A DNA stretch of 64,000 bases from Liolophura sinensis (GCF_032854445.1 NC_088305.1:23419901-23483900), one strand, 5' to 3'. Shown: positions 10,807 through 22,900, numbered from the stretch's first letter. Notes: generated from the sequence alone by a model not told the origin. A program made the numbers and translations.

Positions 10807-11105
10807 CACTAAAACAGCGGGAGATGATGAGGGTGGGAGAGTGGGAGATGGTGACGGTTGGAGAGGGGGAAATGGTGAGGGTGGGAAAAGGGAGGAGGGT
10901 GGGAGAAGAGGGAATGGTTAGCGTGGGGGAAGTAGGAGATGGTTAGGGTGGGAGAGGGGGAGATGGTTGGGGTGGAGAGGGTAAGAGGATGAGGGAGTGT
11001 GGCTGGGAGAAGTAAAGTGGGGAGGGTGAAATGGTTCGGGTGGGAGGGCTGAGGGGGGAGTGGGGTGTGGGAAGGGATCAGAGTGGGAGAGGGGAGGAGT
11101 GCCCG
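10807..11105. repeat. G-rich purine minisatellite, copy A
   Basis: Irregular tandem units such as GGGAGATGGTGAGGGTGGGA make one strand almost all purine with many runs of three or more G. It could form G-quadruplexes on the plus strand. The copy-B counterpart (46201-46545) is longer and rearranged. Confidence 0.8.
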
Positions 11106-11119
11106 TGCTTAACCACCAA

Positions 11120-11265
11120 TCTTTCGTGAACAACTTATTGTCACCAAGAATCCAGTGAGAGCGGGAAAATCAGCAAATTCCCTGTTCAAGGTCGGGTTTG
11201 AACCCTCACCTCGTGTGTCCTAGAAATTGGAAAGCCTCTAACCACGCTTCGGTCTAGCTAAAATA
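11120..11265 (-). mobile_element. tRNA-derived SINE (family 3), copy A
   Basis: The minus strand shows an A-box-like head near 11265 and the B box GGGTTCAAACCC type sequence near 11190, followed by the conserved body TTCTTGGTGACAATAAG. Related copies are at 46560-46705, 36258-36365 and 62695-62995. Confidence 0.7.
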
Positions 11266-11696
11266 TCAGAATCCTAAATGATTCACTCACTAAGGCATAT
11301 AAAATGACTTGGTTTCGGACTGTGTGTCAATTTCTGCAAGCATCAGATCACAGAAGTGAGGAAAATCAACAAATTACATAAATATGTAAAAGAATTAACA
11401 TAGCGCTGATTACGTGCACCACAACTAACGCCGGGATTCCGATCATGGCTTGAAATCTGACCAACTACAAATAGAACAAAATAAAACTCAATTTAATATG
11501 CAGGTCGCATAGGTCGTGCCAGGTTGTATTTATGTGCTGGAGCGTATACACATAAGTATACCAACTGTTAAACAAAAATCTGAAGCAGTACTTTTCCGAC
11601 TTTAGAAGATAACACACAAATACAGTTATTAAACCACAGGCTAAATAAGAATAGATTTAAAGTTGGTACATATACACATTTAATGGCAATATGTGG
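11266..11696. other. Duplicated AT-rich stretch without gene
   Basis: Matches 46706-47144. No exon, repeat unit or element end is recognisable. Confidence 0.5.
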
Positions 11697-11826
11697 ATGA
11701 CCGTGAGTTTCCCTTGGGCTCAGTAAAGGTTTCCTCTCACCATAATGATGGCCGCCGTCGTATTAGTGAATTATTCTTGAGTACGGCGTAAAACACCAAT
11801 TAAATAAATAAATAAATAAATAAATC
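11697..11826 (+). mobile_element. SINE (family 1) 3' fragment
   Basis: It shows the family-1 end: GGTTTCCTCTCACCATAATG, GCCGCCGTCGTATTAGTG, TTCTTGAGTACGGCGTAAAA, then a (AAAT)n tail. The tRNA head is missing. The copy-B equivalent at 47145-47242 has a shorter tail. Confidence 0.85.
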
Positions 11827-11940
11827 ATCACCTTTCAACAGAACTGGGAGCTTATCACCGCCTGTAACATGAGTTATCTGTTTGGAATGATTCGTGTGTT
11901 GATTCTAGAGCAGTCTTTCAGAAGTTTTCATCACAGCTCA

Positions 11941-12480
11941 TCATGCCCACCCAGGTATAGTTTGCGTGAAGCACAGATGTCGCGAATCTGTCTGGTTGCC
12001 TTCAATAAAAACTAATATTGAAAATGTCGCGAGAAACTGTGAACAGTGTGTACGGATTGGCAAATCAACATTCGCCCAGGCCCATTCACTGGTCAGATCA
12101 AGCTTGAAAGTAGATTGCCATGGACATCTTCGGTGAAGCCCAAGTAATTCAACATGATCAGCGATTCCTGTAATATATATATATGATCTCCATTCCAAGT
12201 GGCCTAAAGTTGTTACGACCTATAGACTGATTTTGGACTCAGTTATTCGCATCTTGAAAGATCTCTTTGCTGATGTTGTTATTTCCAATAACCGCGTCCA
12301 CTTTACGTACAATGAATTTGAAACTTTTCTACCAGGACAATTGGAATCTAACACCGCCGCTTGACATCTCCATACAAAAATGAAAGCAACGGAGAAGCTG
12401 AAAGGTTTAACAGTGTTTTGAAGAATGGACTGAAATCCAACCCCCTTTCCCACAAGGTATCCACCTTCCTCCGCAAAAGC
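11941..12480 (+). pseudogene. Gypsy-type integrase fragment, copy A
   Basis: The broken plus-strand frames read the integrase zinc-binding region (HPGI...K...RESVWLP, then an IENVARNCEQCVRIGKS-like stretch with the CxxC pair) and core pieces ending in NGEAE-RF-like sequence around 12390-12420. Several stops and frameshifts interrupt it. Copy B keeps a longer open core (47539-47781). No LTR or other pol domain is near, so it is an isolated fragment present before the duplication. Confidence 0.75.
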
Positions 12481-12483
12481 TCC

Positions 12484-12600
12484 TCTTCGGGATCAGTAGA
12501 TCCAGGATAAATCCTGGGTCGAGTCACACCCAAGACTTTAAAAGAGGAAGTTGCAACTTCCTCGCCTGGCGTTCAGCATGAAGGGGATAAATAAATAAAT
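12484..12600 (+). mobile_element. SINE (family 2) fragment
   Basis: A tRNA-like segment with GGGTCGAGTCACACCCAAGA (B-box region), then AAAGAGGAAGTTGCAACTTC, then a GATAAATAAATAA tail. It is the same family as 2727-3093, in plus orientation and truncated. Shared with copy B (47893-48010). Confidence 0.75.
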
Positions 12601-13399
12601 AACTATATCCCCTCTGGGTTAGATGACTTCACGACCCACCCTCCTATGTTTGTTAAATCACTTAAGGACCATTTCGTTTATGTTGAAATGCGGGAAAAGG
12701 TAGTGGGGCGGTCTCTGTCATGCTAAATGCTGAGGACATCCAGTCTTCAAACAATACAACCCAATCGCTATGGGTTCAAATGCAGTCTGCCAGCAACCTG
12801 TGAATTGCCCGGTTCTGCTCAAGTCGTTTAAGAGATATATTGAATCAATCAGATAAATAAAATAAACTCAACTAATATACACCCTGAAAATGATTTATGG
12901 GTAAGAATGTGTGGACAAGTTCGGGAGTTATTTACCGTAGTCGGGTGGTTTTACTCTTCCCATGGTGCTTACCGAAAGTGTAGTATTCTTGAAACCGTGT
13001 CAACAGAATAATTAATCTGTGATTCCATCAAGCCATCAATCCGTTAACATTGATGTTACTATGACAATCTGCATTTCTCAGGATTGGTCACGCCACGATA
13101 ACTGGACTATTCATGACTTTGATAACATCAGAATGTATCGCCTCATCCTTAGGGTTAACATGGTGTTTTAAAATGAAGTCATAAAATAGGTTAAATCATA
13201 GAATAATGGTGTAACTGATATTGGGTTATACATTTCCAAACCTGATTGCCGAATGTGCATGTGAAATTACGGTATTTTTGCAGTTAGTGTCAATGAGCCA
13301 AGGTATATTTTGGTTAAAGTTATGTCTTGGTGTAAGTAGCATCATGACATATTACATTATAAGTGAAGTCTAGTGAAAGTAAAGTCACGGTTAAGGCCA
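12601..13399. other. Duplicated stretch without gene
   Basis: Matches 48011-48830. A short frame near 12610-12710 resembles the tail of a retroelement polyprotein but is too short to call. Nothing else is supported. Confidence 0.4.
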
Positions 13400-13985
13400 A
13401 ACAGGTGAGATTAAGGTATAGGTAAGTTCAAGGTATAGGTGAGATCAAGGTATAGGTAAGAGCAAGGTATAGGCTAAATCGTGGTATATTAGTGAGATAA
13501 CGGTAAAAGTCGCATCATGGCATATCACGGTACAAGTCAGATCACTGTAAATTAGTGAGATCACAGTATATTTGTTAGATCACGGTATATTAGTGAGACT
13601 ACGGTAGAAGTATTTATTTATTTATTTGGTTGGTGTTTTACGCCTTACTCAAACTATTTCACTTATACAACGGCGGCCATCATTATGGTAAGAGGAAACC
13701 GCGCAAAGCCCGGGGGAAACCTATGACCATTCGCAGGTTACTGCAAGACCTTCCCACGTACGGCCAGAGATGAGCTGGACATGGTAAAAATAGCATCATG
13801 GCATATCACAGGTATATTATTGATATCACGGTATATTATTGATATCACGGTATATTAGTGAGATCACAGTAAAAGTAGCATCATGGCATATCCCAATATA
13901 CGTGATACCACGGTATAATAGTGAGATCACGGTATATAAGTGAAATTACGGTATATAAGTGATATCACTGTTTTTTTTTTTAAAT
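13400..13985. repeat. 17-bp-type minisatellite with embedded SINE, copy A
   Basis: Short units such as AGGTATAGGTGAGATCA and the related ATCACGGTATATTAGTGAG are tandem and degenerate. A family-1 SINE (13612-13785) is inserted. Copy B is expanded in the AGGTATAGGTGCGATCA part (48830-49060) and contracted in the ATATTAGTGAG part. Confidence 0.8.
13612..13785 (-). mobile_element. SINE (family 1) fragment
   Basis: Minus-strand orientation: the (ATTT)n tail is at the left, then GGTGTTTTACGCCTTACTCA, the CGGCGGCCATCATTATGG body, and the CCCACGTACGGCC region near 13760. The tRNA head is lost. Shared with copy B at 49196-49375. Confidence 0.85.
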
Positions 13986-14082
13986 CACCGTCTGTGGAAG
14001 TCAAATCATGTGATAAGTACGCAGGTTCAAAGTGCAAGCTGGAATTACACCAGTGACACTCAAAACATGAGATTCTTGTCGC

Positions 14083-14088
14083 TTTATT
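14083..14088 (-). terminator. Polyadenylation signal of the copy-A cysteine-rich gene
   Basis: AATAAA on the minus strand lies about 370 bases downstream of the stop codon at 14459-14461. The hexamer is conserved in copy B at 49569-49574. Confidence 0.45.
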
Positions 14089-14458
14089 TCAATAGCATTT
14101 ACAGTAATTTTTGCTGCGAACAGCTTAAGTCAGCATGATGTGGCATTTCTTGTGGACAGTTGTTTAATTTTCTTACCATAATGGTTACATTACCGTTGCC
14201 CTCAAAGAAAAGTGTTACCAGAAAACATTTCTTATAACAATGAACGTGTCAGGGTTTTGTGATCTTATACTTTGTTACTTCATTTACTCGAACACTGCGT
14301 GTAGGAAAAACGCTTCTATTACACAGCACCGTTCATCTAGGAGGAACTGTTTATGTACAGCTTTCTGTTAGTCTACATACGAGAATGCAGATGTACGTGT
14401 TTCACACGTCTTGCTCGTTCTAATATAACAGCAAAAAACTCGCTCATCTTGGCCCCAT

Positions 14459-17400
14459 CTAAGATACAGGTAGCTTTATGCATGCCCTTTTCATGCACCC
14501 CACAGTTCCGTCTGAGGTGCACCAGCACTTGTTGCATTCGTCAGTGGATTTAAAACTGTCCCCAGGTTTGTACTTGTGTCCGTTATACCAGCACCAGGGG
14601 CCTGTAATAGTAAGGGTAGCCGTATACACGCTCTGCAGATTCATATAATTCAACATTTTCAGGGAGGAAAAAAAATTTCGCTTTTGATAAAAAAAAATTA
14701 AGTAACACTGCACATAATGCAGTGAAACAGAGTCACACAATATTTTCAGGCATTTTAAAACAACAATAAACGGTTCACATAGTGCACTACGGCCTTTGTG
14801 AAGTACCATAAGGTGTACAAGTGCCATGACCCTTCTACTGTAGTACCATGTTTAGGAAATGTTGCGTTGTGTACACGGGTTTTATGTGGACATCATATCT
14901 GTGGGGCCAAAAGTGTCAGCTGCAGTTTCATATCAATTCTTCATATCATATTTGCAAGCAATGACCCAAGAGCCTTCCACCAATACAGCTGCTGTGAGTT
15001 CATGTCTAGCTCATGCCGGCTTCTTCTTTGGCAGTAAGTGAAAAGGTTTTCCAGCAACCCGCGGATAATCATGGGTTTCCCCCAAGCAATGCCGGGTTTC
15101 CTCCCACATTATGCTGGCCGCCGTCTAATAAGTGAAATATTCTTTAGTACGGCATAAAACATAAATCAAATAAATAAATAAATAAATAAATAAATAAAGA
15201 ACAAGAAGACCTAATAATGTCTATACACAGTCATCTATTTGCTGATAATTATTTATGTTTATCTTCACATAACCAAAACTTACAGTATATTTTCGTGCAG
15301 CCTACGATGTTTCCTGCAGCGCAGAAGCAGGTGTTACAGCTGTAAATGCCAGGGAAACTAGTACCGACTTCATGGTAGTCACCGCCATAAAAACATCCAT
15401 CTGAAAACAAGGACATCTCCCCCATCGTTAGTGTAAGATTACACCACAGTTTATTTGTGTGTTTACTTATTTATTTATTCATTTGACACGTTTTCAATAT
15501 TTTCACTCACATTCACTGATAGTTATCAGTTTTATGGGTGAAGTGAAATCGGCACCATATATGCACGCCACATTGATGGGCCATGGAGTTACAGGTTAAT
15601 TGATGACTATCACCGTGCTCAAGAATATTTTACTTATGTAACGGCAATCAACGAATACATGTACTTGTTGTTGTCACGTGGTCTCCAAAGAAAGTTACAA
15701 TGAGCAAAAAGCCCCAAGCCATCCTATGTCGTAAGGACCTCAAAAACAATGGGAGTTTATGCTGAATGAGTACGTGTACGATGTTAATTGAACATGAGCT
15801 TAAACCGACACTTCAAAACTGATACACTTTTTACATTATTCTCATTCAGGGAAATCTGTCTTAGCGCGTCCGCCTCAATGTCGGGAAAACGTGGAATCAA
15901 ACTCGATCCTTACTTGTTGTTGCCACGCTTGGCGCTCAGCACTGTGAGGTTAGGGCAAGGAAACGGAACTAGTTGGACCAATGTCAGTATAATGTGAATG
16001 GGTGTGGAGTCGTGTATGGTGTCTTTTGTGGCCTCAATTTGCCTTGTCACGAAAAGACACAGTATATGTACTAACACCTAATGACTGTTAAAAAATCTAA
16101 TGAAAATTGTTCAGAACGGCTTAAAACCTCACCATATATGTATATGTATATACAGGTGAAAATCATTTTTTTGTCGTAAAATAACAAACCTAATCATTTA
16201 AATCCTGTTTTTCGTATTTTCTTTTACGTTATTGGTAGAATTGACAAAATGCATACCAAATATGAAATTAACAGCAACTGGAACTTTAGCAACAGGCTAT
16301 AAAAATATTATCACATATATAAGTTGTTGTGCTATAATTAAATTGAGATGGTTAGACTATAATTGATTTCCCATATTTTACCTACATGCATGCCCAAATT
16401 CTGCCAAAAATATCCATTTTTTACTCTGATCGAAAGTAGGTCAGTCTTATTTGTCACACTGATATATGAACAAACTCTCTATTGATGTTGTTTGTTTATT
16501 TGCATTTTTGTTGTTGTTGTTTTTTTTCCAGATTTTTGGCCCTACTACTTTAATTAAACTATCCATTAGTGATAAAAGTAAACATTAAATTATTATCAAA
16601 ACAAAAACTTACCGGATTTACACTCAGCATTACATCCCCCGCAATAATTAGATCTGTGGAGAAACACAATTACGAAATGTGAGAGCAGTTTGAGAAGGCA
16701 GATGTGTTAGAAACATTCAGCGACGAAAGTCTTGTGCATGTAAGAAATAATGACTCTATCGAGTCATTGTTGTCGATTTTAGATCGGAAAATGTGGAAGA
16801 GTTGAAGTTTTTGAGCGAGGCACCGCAGGCGTCCGGGGTCTAAATTTCTATTCTTTTATACCTACTTTAAACCTTCCCTTTTATTCCGCACAGAAATGGT
16901 GCAAACGCAACATCCTCCCCCATGTTGCTGCAGCCTCCCGTCCACTGTCAACACCTGTTCGAGAGCGTCATGGAAAGACCAATACACACACAAAACAGAG
17001 AAGGTGAAGTTTGTGTTGGCAGCAAATCATTTTGTCTTTATGTGTTTCTTTATTTCTTAATCAGCTATTTAATACATATCGATGAACACCAGAAATAAAT
17101 ATTGTCTTATTTACGAACTGGCGTGAGTTTGTTGTCGTCTGCGTTTAATGGCCTGAACACCTGTGATAACCCCGACTGTGAAATGGAGCCGTCCAAGATT
17201 GAGTGTTGTGACGCAGGTATGTTCCGAAGGGTGCGTCTCTGATTTTAGACCCGATGGCGCTCAACGTTGCATGTAATAGGGAAATCCCAAGTATAATAAT
17301 ATTTGGGATTTGCGTCAAAACCCTTCTTTCAGTCAAGGGGGGATAACTCCTATCCACTTACTACCATTCAGTGCGAGGTGCTGACATGTTATAAATACTC

Positions 17401-19375
17401 TTCAGAAATGAGGTATTGTAACGGATTCGTCTCGGTGCCACAGTAGCGTGGAGACGTAGCCATGCAACAAAAGTTTCCACACAGTGACCTTGGGTTGTTA
17501 CAAATGTAACAAATACACCACTATAAATACATTTAAATGCCGAGACAACACGTCATCACATCGTACGTGAACATCCAATAAACTAACAGCCATGATAACG
17601 ATTGTGTTCATTTATTTGGTGTTTTATATTTGGCGTTGGACTACATACTATTTTCGTATTATTTTCATTTATGGCGGGCAGCATTATGTTGGGAGGAAAC
17701 CGGACAAAGGCTGGAGGAAACCCACGAATATCCACAGGTTCCATGCATTAATGCCTTTGTAAAGATAACTTTATACTTCCTATCTACACTGATACCCATT
17801 AACACACGATTGTCTTTAATATTTTATATAATATTTTTCTAATGTGGAGAAAAACACACAAAAAAGCACGCTATTACTCACACGCATCTGGTCCCAGCTG
17901 GGCATTTGGCACTCCAACACGGATCCACCAAGCAGTTGACAAGAGGCTTGTCAGGAGGACAGTCTACGATGGACAAAAACACCAGAGTTCACTTGTTTAC
18001 AAACCTTTTGTAATTTTAAGGCTTCCAAGTCGAATTTTAGAGGCCTACTGCTTTCGTAAAATCTGCTATTTTTCTTCTTTGTTGACGTACACGGGTCATT
18101 ATCAAATCGCCTGGGGATCATGATGGCCTGTAAAGCGTCAAGCTCCGCTCATCTACTTAGCCGCCATATTGGACATACAAAGATATGTAGAAAATTTATC
18201 CTCTCTAAACCGCTAATCCGATTGCCTCATATTCTGATACGAATGAGGACATCTAATGGGATACTAAGTTTGAAAAAATGTATATAAATCGGCAAAACTG
18301 TACAAACTCGGTATTAGTCAACTATTTCACTTGATGTCTAAATTTTATCCAAAAAAAACTTACCAGGTTTACACTCAGCGTTACATCCACCGCAATAATT
18401 AGCTCTGTGGAGAAACAATCAAACAATGTGAGAGCAGTTGTGGGAGCAGTTGTGGGAAAAACGAAATGTTAAAAATTTTCAACGACGAAATACACATCAC
18501 AGTGGAATAAATTTAACGGATTCGTGCCTTGGTGCCTCACAGTTAAAAATTTAAAGTAGTGCAAAAAAATCGGTTGCATTGTAACAAATGTTTTCGCAAG
18601 GTGACCTTATGTTGCTACAAGTGTAACATGTAGACTACAATGAATGCATTGAAAACCCACGAAAATACCTCTTACGTAAATTTATAAACCAGTAAGCTGA
18701 TACCTTCTGAAAACTGATTCTTGAATACTACATGGCTCAGATGGTTAGCTGGGTAGCGCAGCGTAATGACCCAGAAGCCCGTCACCAATGCGCTCAGACT
18801 GGCTTCCTCTCCGGCCGTACGCTGGAAGGTCTGCCAGCAACATGCGGATGCTCGTGGGGCTCCACCGGGCTCTGTCCGGTTTCCTCCCACCATAAGCTGG
18901 CCGCCGTTGTATAAGTGAAATATTCTTGAGTACGGTGAAACACCAATCAAATAAATAAATAAATAAATAAATATTGTATGCGTGGCCCACCAGCTGAGGA
19001 TTTCAACCAGCGATCTTTGGATTCCCCGTCCTTAACGATACAAAATAAAATAGAAATTCCTGTCAGCCCGTAGAAATTTACAGCTATATTTTATACTGTT
19101 ATTTTCGCTCCCAGTTTCCCAAGTCAGGTTTCTGTGGTATCCAGAAAAGACAAAAAGAAGGCACAAAGGGGACACAAAAGTACCAGGCCCTGCTATATAA
19201 GATACATCAACAGCCCTGCTCGCAGACACACAAGATTTACACAAGAATGGTTACATTTCGAGCTCTTTTCTATATACATGTAAAAACACTTACACGCATG
19301 TTGTTCCACCTGGGCACTTGGCACTCCAACACGGATCCACAAAGCAGTTGACACGAGACTTGTCAGGGGGACAAT
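14459..19375 (-). CDS. Secreted-type cysteine-rich protein: two NYCGGC domains and two VWC-like domains (copy A, 5' exons missing)
   Basis: Six minus-strand exons join in frame: 19375-19294, 18404-18364, 17963-17882, 16653-16613, 15400-15284 and 14601-14459 (stop TAG). Each has AG acceptor and GT donor. Phases are 1-2, 2-1, 1-2, 2-1, 1-1, 1-end. The product is 168 residues. Exon pairs 3+4 and 5+6 each encode a domain CPPDK...VNC..VDPCWSAKCP..T.CV|.NYCGGCNAEC with eight cysteines. Exons 7 and 8 each encode a VWC/pacifastin-like domain with identical spacing C-x18-C-x2-C-x-C-x7-C-x4-C. The reading frame is fully open. Exon numbers follow copy B, whose exons 1-2 (signal peptide) lie outside the duplicated segment, so copy A has no visible start. 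VWC and pacifastin domains occur in extracellular matrix, BMP-binding and protease-inhibitor proteins; the role here is unknown. Confidence 0.85.
15005..15203 (+). mobile_element. SINE (family 1) in intron 7, copy A
   Basis: From AGTTCATGTCTAGCTCATGC (B-box region) through GGTTTTCCAGCAACCCGCGG and GCTGGCCGCCGTC to a (AAAT)n tail. Shared with copy B at 50445-50645. Confidence 0.85.
15420..16612. other. Intron 6 of the copy-A gene
   Basis: No extra exon or element is recognisable. A 69-codon plus-strand frame (15788-15997) is almost identical in copy B (51233-51442), which simply reflects the recent duplication. Sequence around 16500-16530 is T-rich with GTT repeats. Confidence 0.4.
16735..16815. 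mobile_element. Half of a MITE, copy A
   Basis: Sequence with GATTTTAGATCGGAAAATGT and GGAAGAGTTGAAG matches the left arm of the MITE at 22706-22900. No second arm is found. The copy-B equivalent is at about 52200-52280, in the same intron. Confidence 0.5.
17612..17745 (-). mobile_element. SINE (family 1) diverged fragment, copy A
   Basis: TTTATTTGGTGTTTTATATT then a GGCGGGCAGCATTATGTTGG and GGAGGAAACCCACGAATATC body in minus orientation. Old and truncated. Shared with copy B at 53075-53212. Confidence 0.7.
18727..18973 (+). mobile_element. SINE (family 1), near full length, in intron 3 of copy A
   Basis: A tRNA-like head (GGCTCAGATGGTTAGCTGGG, GGTAGCGCAGCG), the body CCGGCCGTACGCTGGAAGGT, the GCTGGCCGCCGTTGTATAAG segment and a (AAAT)n tail. 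It is the best full-length example of the family in copy A. Shared with copy B at 54178-54418. Confidence 0.9.
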
Positions 19376-19643
19376 CTGCCATTGCATGTTTAAGGTGGAA
19401 AAGGAACAGGATTGACTTCCTCTACAAACAGCCTGCAGCTTTTTAAGAGGTGGGTTTGGAACATTTCAATTGACTGGTGTCTTTCTGGATGTACCATCAG
19501 GCTTGTATCCTTTAGTTGGCTTTACATTAACTATAATTTAGGAGAAAACTTGAATTATTTATTTATTTGCTGATATTATGGGTCCTTAACGTCATAATCA
19601 GAAAGGTCTTCTTATTCACGTGCTTCATAGGTCAGATTTGTAA

Positions 19644-20110
19644 TAGTGCAAAAGGAACCCAGTAAATAAACGCATAGTGAATGAGTTACACACTGGCTTC
19701 ATTGCTTTTCGAACGTTGGCCGCCGTCGTATAAGTGAAATATTCTTGAGTACGGCGCAAAACACCAATCAAATAAACAAATAAATCATTGTTTATCGCGG
19801 GTCATCATTCATTGTTTGTCATAGGCCATTCATCCCACGAAACCACCGGTATGCTAGCAGATCACAGGTGCTCAGGCACTGCTCCAGGGGTAACGGTCAT
19901 AACAGTGCAAAAGGAACCCAGTAAATTAACGCATAGTGCATGCGTTACACACTGGCTTCATTGTTTATCGAATGCTGGCCGCCGTCGTATAAGTGAAATA
20001 TTCTTGTGTACGGCGTAAAACACCAATCAATTAAACAAATAAATCATTGTTTATCGAGGGTCATCATTCATCCCACGTAACCACCGGTTTGCTATCAGAT
20101 CACAGGTGTT
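19644..20110. repeat. Local tandem duplication carrying SINE 3' ends
   Basis: A block of about 250 bp, starting AGTGCAAAAGGAACCCAGTA and ending after the AAATCATTGTTTATCG stretch, occurs twice in copy A (about 19644-19895 and 19896-20110). It occurs once in copy B (about 55088-55290). Each has a family-1 SINE 3' end (GCCGCCGTCGTATAAGTG). Confidence 0.75.
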
Positions 20111-20208
20111 CAGGTCACGTGTTGTCTGCTTCACTCATCGGGATTTAAAATCCAATCTCAGTGTCAGAGTCCAACTCTCTACCATCTGAGATATTGGTGA
20201 ATCCTCGC

Positions 20209-22705
20209 AAATGTGTACAATGCCTAATGCACAAAAGAGCGTAGACCTTTTAAAGTAAACAGAATTGCTCTCACTTTCTAGATTGCTACTCGTGCTTTAG
20301 CATTAATACTTATTATTTCAAGTTTTATGGTTGTAATTGTTAGCGGCCTGTCGTTGTTACACTCTTTATACAGAAGGAGTGGGAGGAGTATACTTTTGCC
20401 AACATCCAACTGCCAACAGACATGATCAGACTCACACATTATTCCTATCTTAACACAACAACTCTGCAACACATTGTCATCTTTTGAAACAAATTTGTCC
20501 TGAAAAAACGTGGATTTTCCACCATAATGCTGCCCGCCGTCGTATAAGTGTGATATTCTCAGGACGACGTAAAACACCAATGAAAGAAATAAACGCCGCA
20601 AACATAGTTTTTTCGTGAGTTTTTGTCTACACAGAGAGAGTGTTCTTTTGCAGCACACTATTCCTTATGTCACCTTGCCGATAGCTTATGTGCACCTTCA
20701 GCGAAATTCCCATAATCTGTGCGATTGTTCAACTCTGCTGTTTGTTAACAACCTTCCAATGTGTATGTCAAACTTGTGTGAAAATCCTGTAAAACGCCTT
20801 AAAAAGACAAAAAATAAACGACGATAACATCATATACGCATGATTGCGGTTTACTTGGTAAATTTATTCAGCTCTAATTGAGCTTGTTCCATTAAGTACG
20901 TATCTTATTGTAATTGTTTTGTATGTTATCTGTGTTACAAATCTAATTTTAATTAAGGCTGTTATGTTCCTTGCAGCCATAGCGTTAACCGAGCATCAAG
21001 GCCCAACTGAATGTTAAAAAGAAAACATTATGAAAGTAATGCGCTGAATAATTTGCCATGGTCGGAAAAAATTAAACATTTGAAAACATCTGTTTACAAA
21101 CAGATGCTAACACACAAAATAACGAATAGCTTGATTGAACTACTTACATACACTGACAATGGGAAATTCAACCAATTAAACCTGCATGTATTTACAAAAA
21201 CAGACAACATGGAGAAAAAGCATGAAAAAAATCAAAAATAATCACCCCAGATTTCTTTGGGTTCAGCTCAGTTTTGAGAGAGGGCGAGGACAGAGTGCAT
21301 GTAGCTGACAGGAAATGTTAGGAGACTATAAAGATAATAAATTTTGGTCTAAATAATTAGAAGGAATAACCGGTGTTGTGTGTTGTTTTTTTTTTTTCAA
21401 AAAGATCCTCAGTCAAAAGCCATAGCATATGGTTTCGTAGATAATTTTCTGTGCGGCATCCCTACAGTCCGTCTCTTCCTTTCGGGCAAGTAAGGTCTAG
21501 ACCTGAAAAGAAACTGGAAACCGCGACAATTCTTCAGTGGTTAAATTTGGCCGAGTAAGAGTTACATTTTTAGGCTCGTAATGACTCAAGGTATAAGTGT
21601 GGATAGAAAGTGTTCATATATTCCGCTATGGTTTTGGACTTATATTCCTGATAGCAAGGGAATAAGGGGGGTATGCCGTTGGTAATGTTGAGAATTACCC
21701 ATGATGCATTGCGAACAGGAGTGCAGCACATGTGTAGTAACCCACAGTTACTTTCAAAACCTATGTTAAATGCACAGGCTTATATTTCTATTCCTGAAGT
21801 AGAGAGGTACCAATTAAACATTTCTGACGAGAAAACTAGTGATCGTAGCTCAAATCCGTTTTTTGACCTTATCCCAAAAAGCTACTAGGATAGGCAAAAT
21901 CCCAAGGATGATTCAGAATCAGTGTTGCCAAATACACCAGAATACATGAGGACATTGTCAAAATTAGACACTTTTTAGGACATCACAACTCCGACCAGTG
22001 CCTAAAATGTTGTCAATGCATGTCCAAGGTTTTTTTCAAACTGGGATCACTCTACAAGTATATCAAATTAAAAAAAAATCCTTCGTTGGTTCTTGAGAAG
22101 AAGAATTTTAAAAGATTTTCATCCAAATCCAAGATGGACGCCATGTCACATGAGAAAAGTTAACCAAAAAACAACCATAATTTGGCTTGTGACCTTGTTC
22201 TTTAAATCGCCAAATTTTAACAACATCCAGCTTTCAAAAAATTTTCTCATTAGCACATAGTGTGGGACCATCTAACTAAGCTATGCTAGGGCATGAAGGT
22301 GCCTGTAAAACTTTTTCCTAAACAGACACTGGAAAAAGAGGCGACAAGCTCTCAGATATCAGAGATGCACGCTTTGGATTATACCTGCATCACAACACTC
22401 CACCTTGGAAGACATTATTTGAAAGCAGGGGTTTTCACATTTGTTCAGGCCACAAATTCATTAACGCAGACAGCAACAAACTCGCTTATGCTAGCTCATA
22501 AACAAGACAACATTTTTTTTCTTGTGCTTTAACTCTGAATAAATATGTATTAAAAATCTGATTTCACATGACGCTCTCGAACAAGTGTTTAAACGGGACG
22601 AGAGACTGCAACGAAATGGGGGAGGATGGCTGTGTAGTTTGTCCTGCGTAATTTTTTTCATGGAATAAATAGGCAAAAGTTTCAAGTAGGTAAAAATAGA
22701 ATAGA
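20209..22705. other. Region right of copy A, no supported gene
   Basis: Contains a family-1 SINE 3' fragment at about 20515-20595 and several short frames (21011-21241, 21673-21888, 22293-22532) without recognisable domains. A stretch around 21900-22290 has few long frames and may be an old retroelement or UTR-like sequence, but I cannot support either. Confidence 0.4.
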
Positions 22706-22900
22706 AATAATGACTTTATTGAGTCGATGTTGTTTATTTTAGACCGATAAATGTGGAAGAGTTGAAATTTTAAATAAATAAGTAATTTTGTTATAATGTG
22801 GATTTTCTTATCACATACAACGTTGAACGACAACTCTTCTAAAGCTCAACTCTTCCACATTAACGGGTCTAAAATAAACAAAAAGTGTTATTATTTATTA
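22706..22900. mobile_element. MITE with about 60-bp inverted arms
   Basis: The left arm contains GTTTATTTTAGACCGATAAA and TGTGGAAGAGTTGAAATTTT. The right arm is its inverted counterpart, AAAGCTCAACTCTTCCACAT followed by GGGTCTAAAATAAAC. The arms are about 85% complementary by eye with a short AT-rich centre. Half copies lie in the duplicated introns at 16735 and 52200. Confidence 0.75.

Larger units (their letters stand above)
1..20208. repeat. Segmental duplication, copy A
   Basis: The sequence from base 1 to about 20208 is collinear with 43832-55394: same minisatellite, MITE, G-rich block, integrase fragment, SINE insertions and minus-strand exons in the same order. Homology stops after the shared bases cctcgc near 20208. 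Copy A also contains a LTR element (1584-7663) and about 2 kb after it (7690-9713) that copy B lacks. The left end may lie outside the window, since base 1 corresponds to the point in copy B just after the 90-bp minisatellite. Differences between copies are a few percent by eye, so the event is fairly recent. Confidence 0.9.

Noticed and set aside
18672-18990. Frames overlapping 18672-18990 on both strands, with counterparts at 54121-54451
   Set aside because: They lie within a family-1 SINE.
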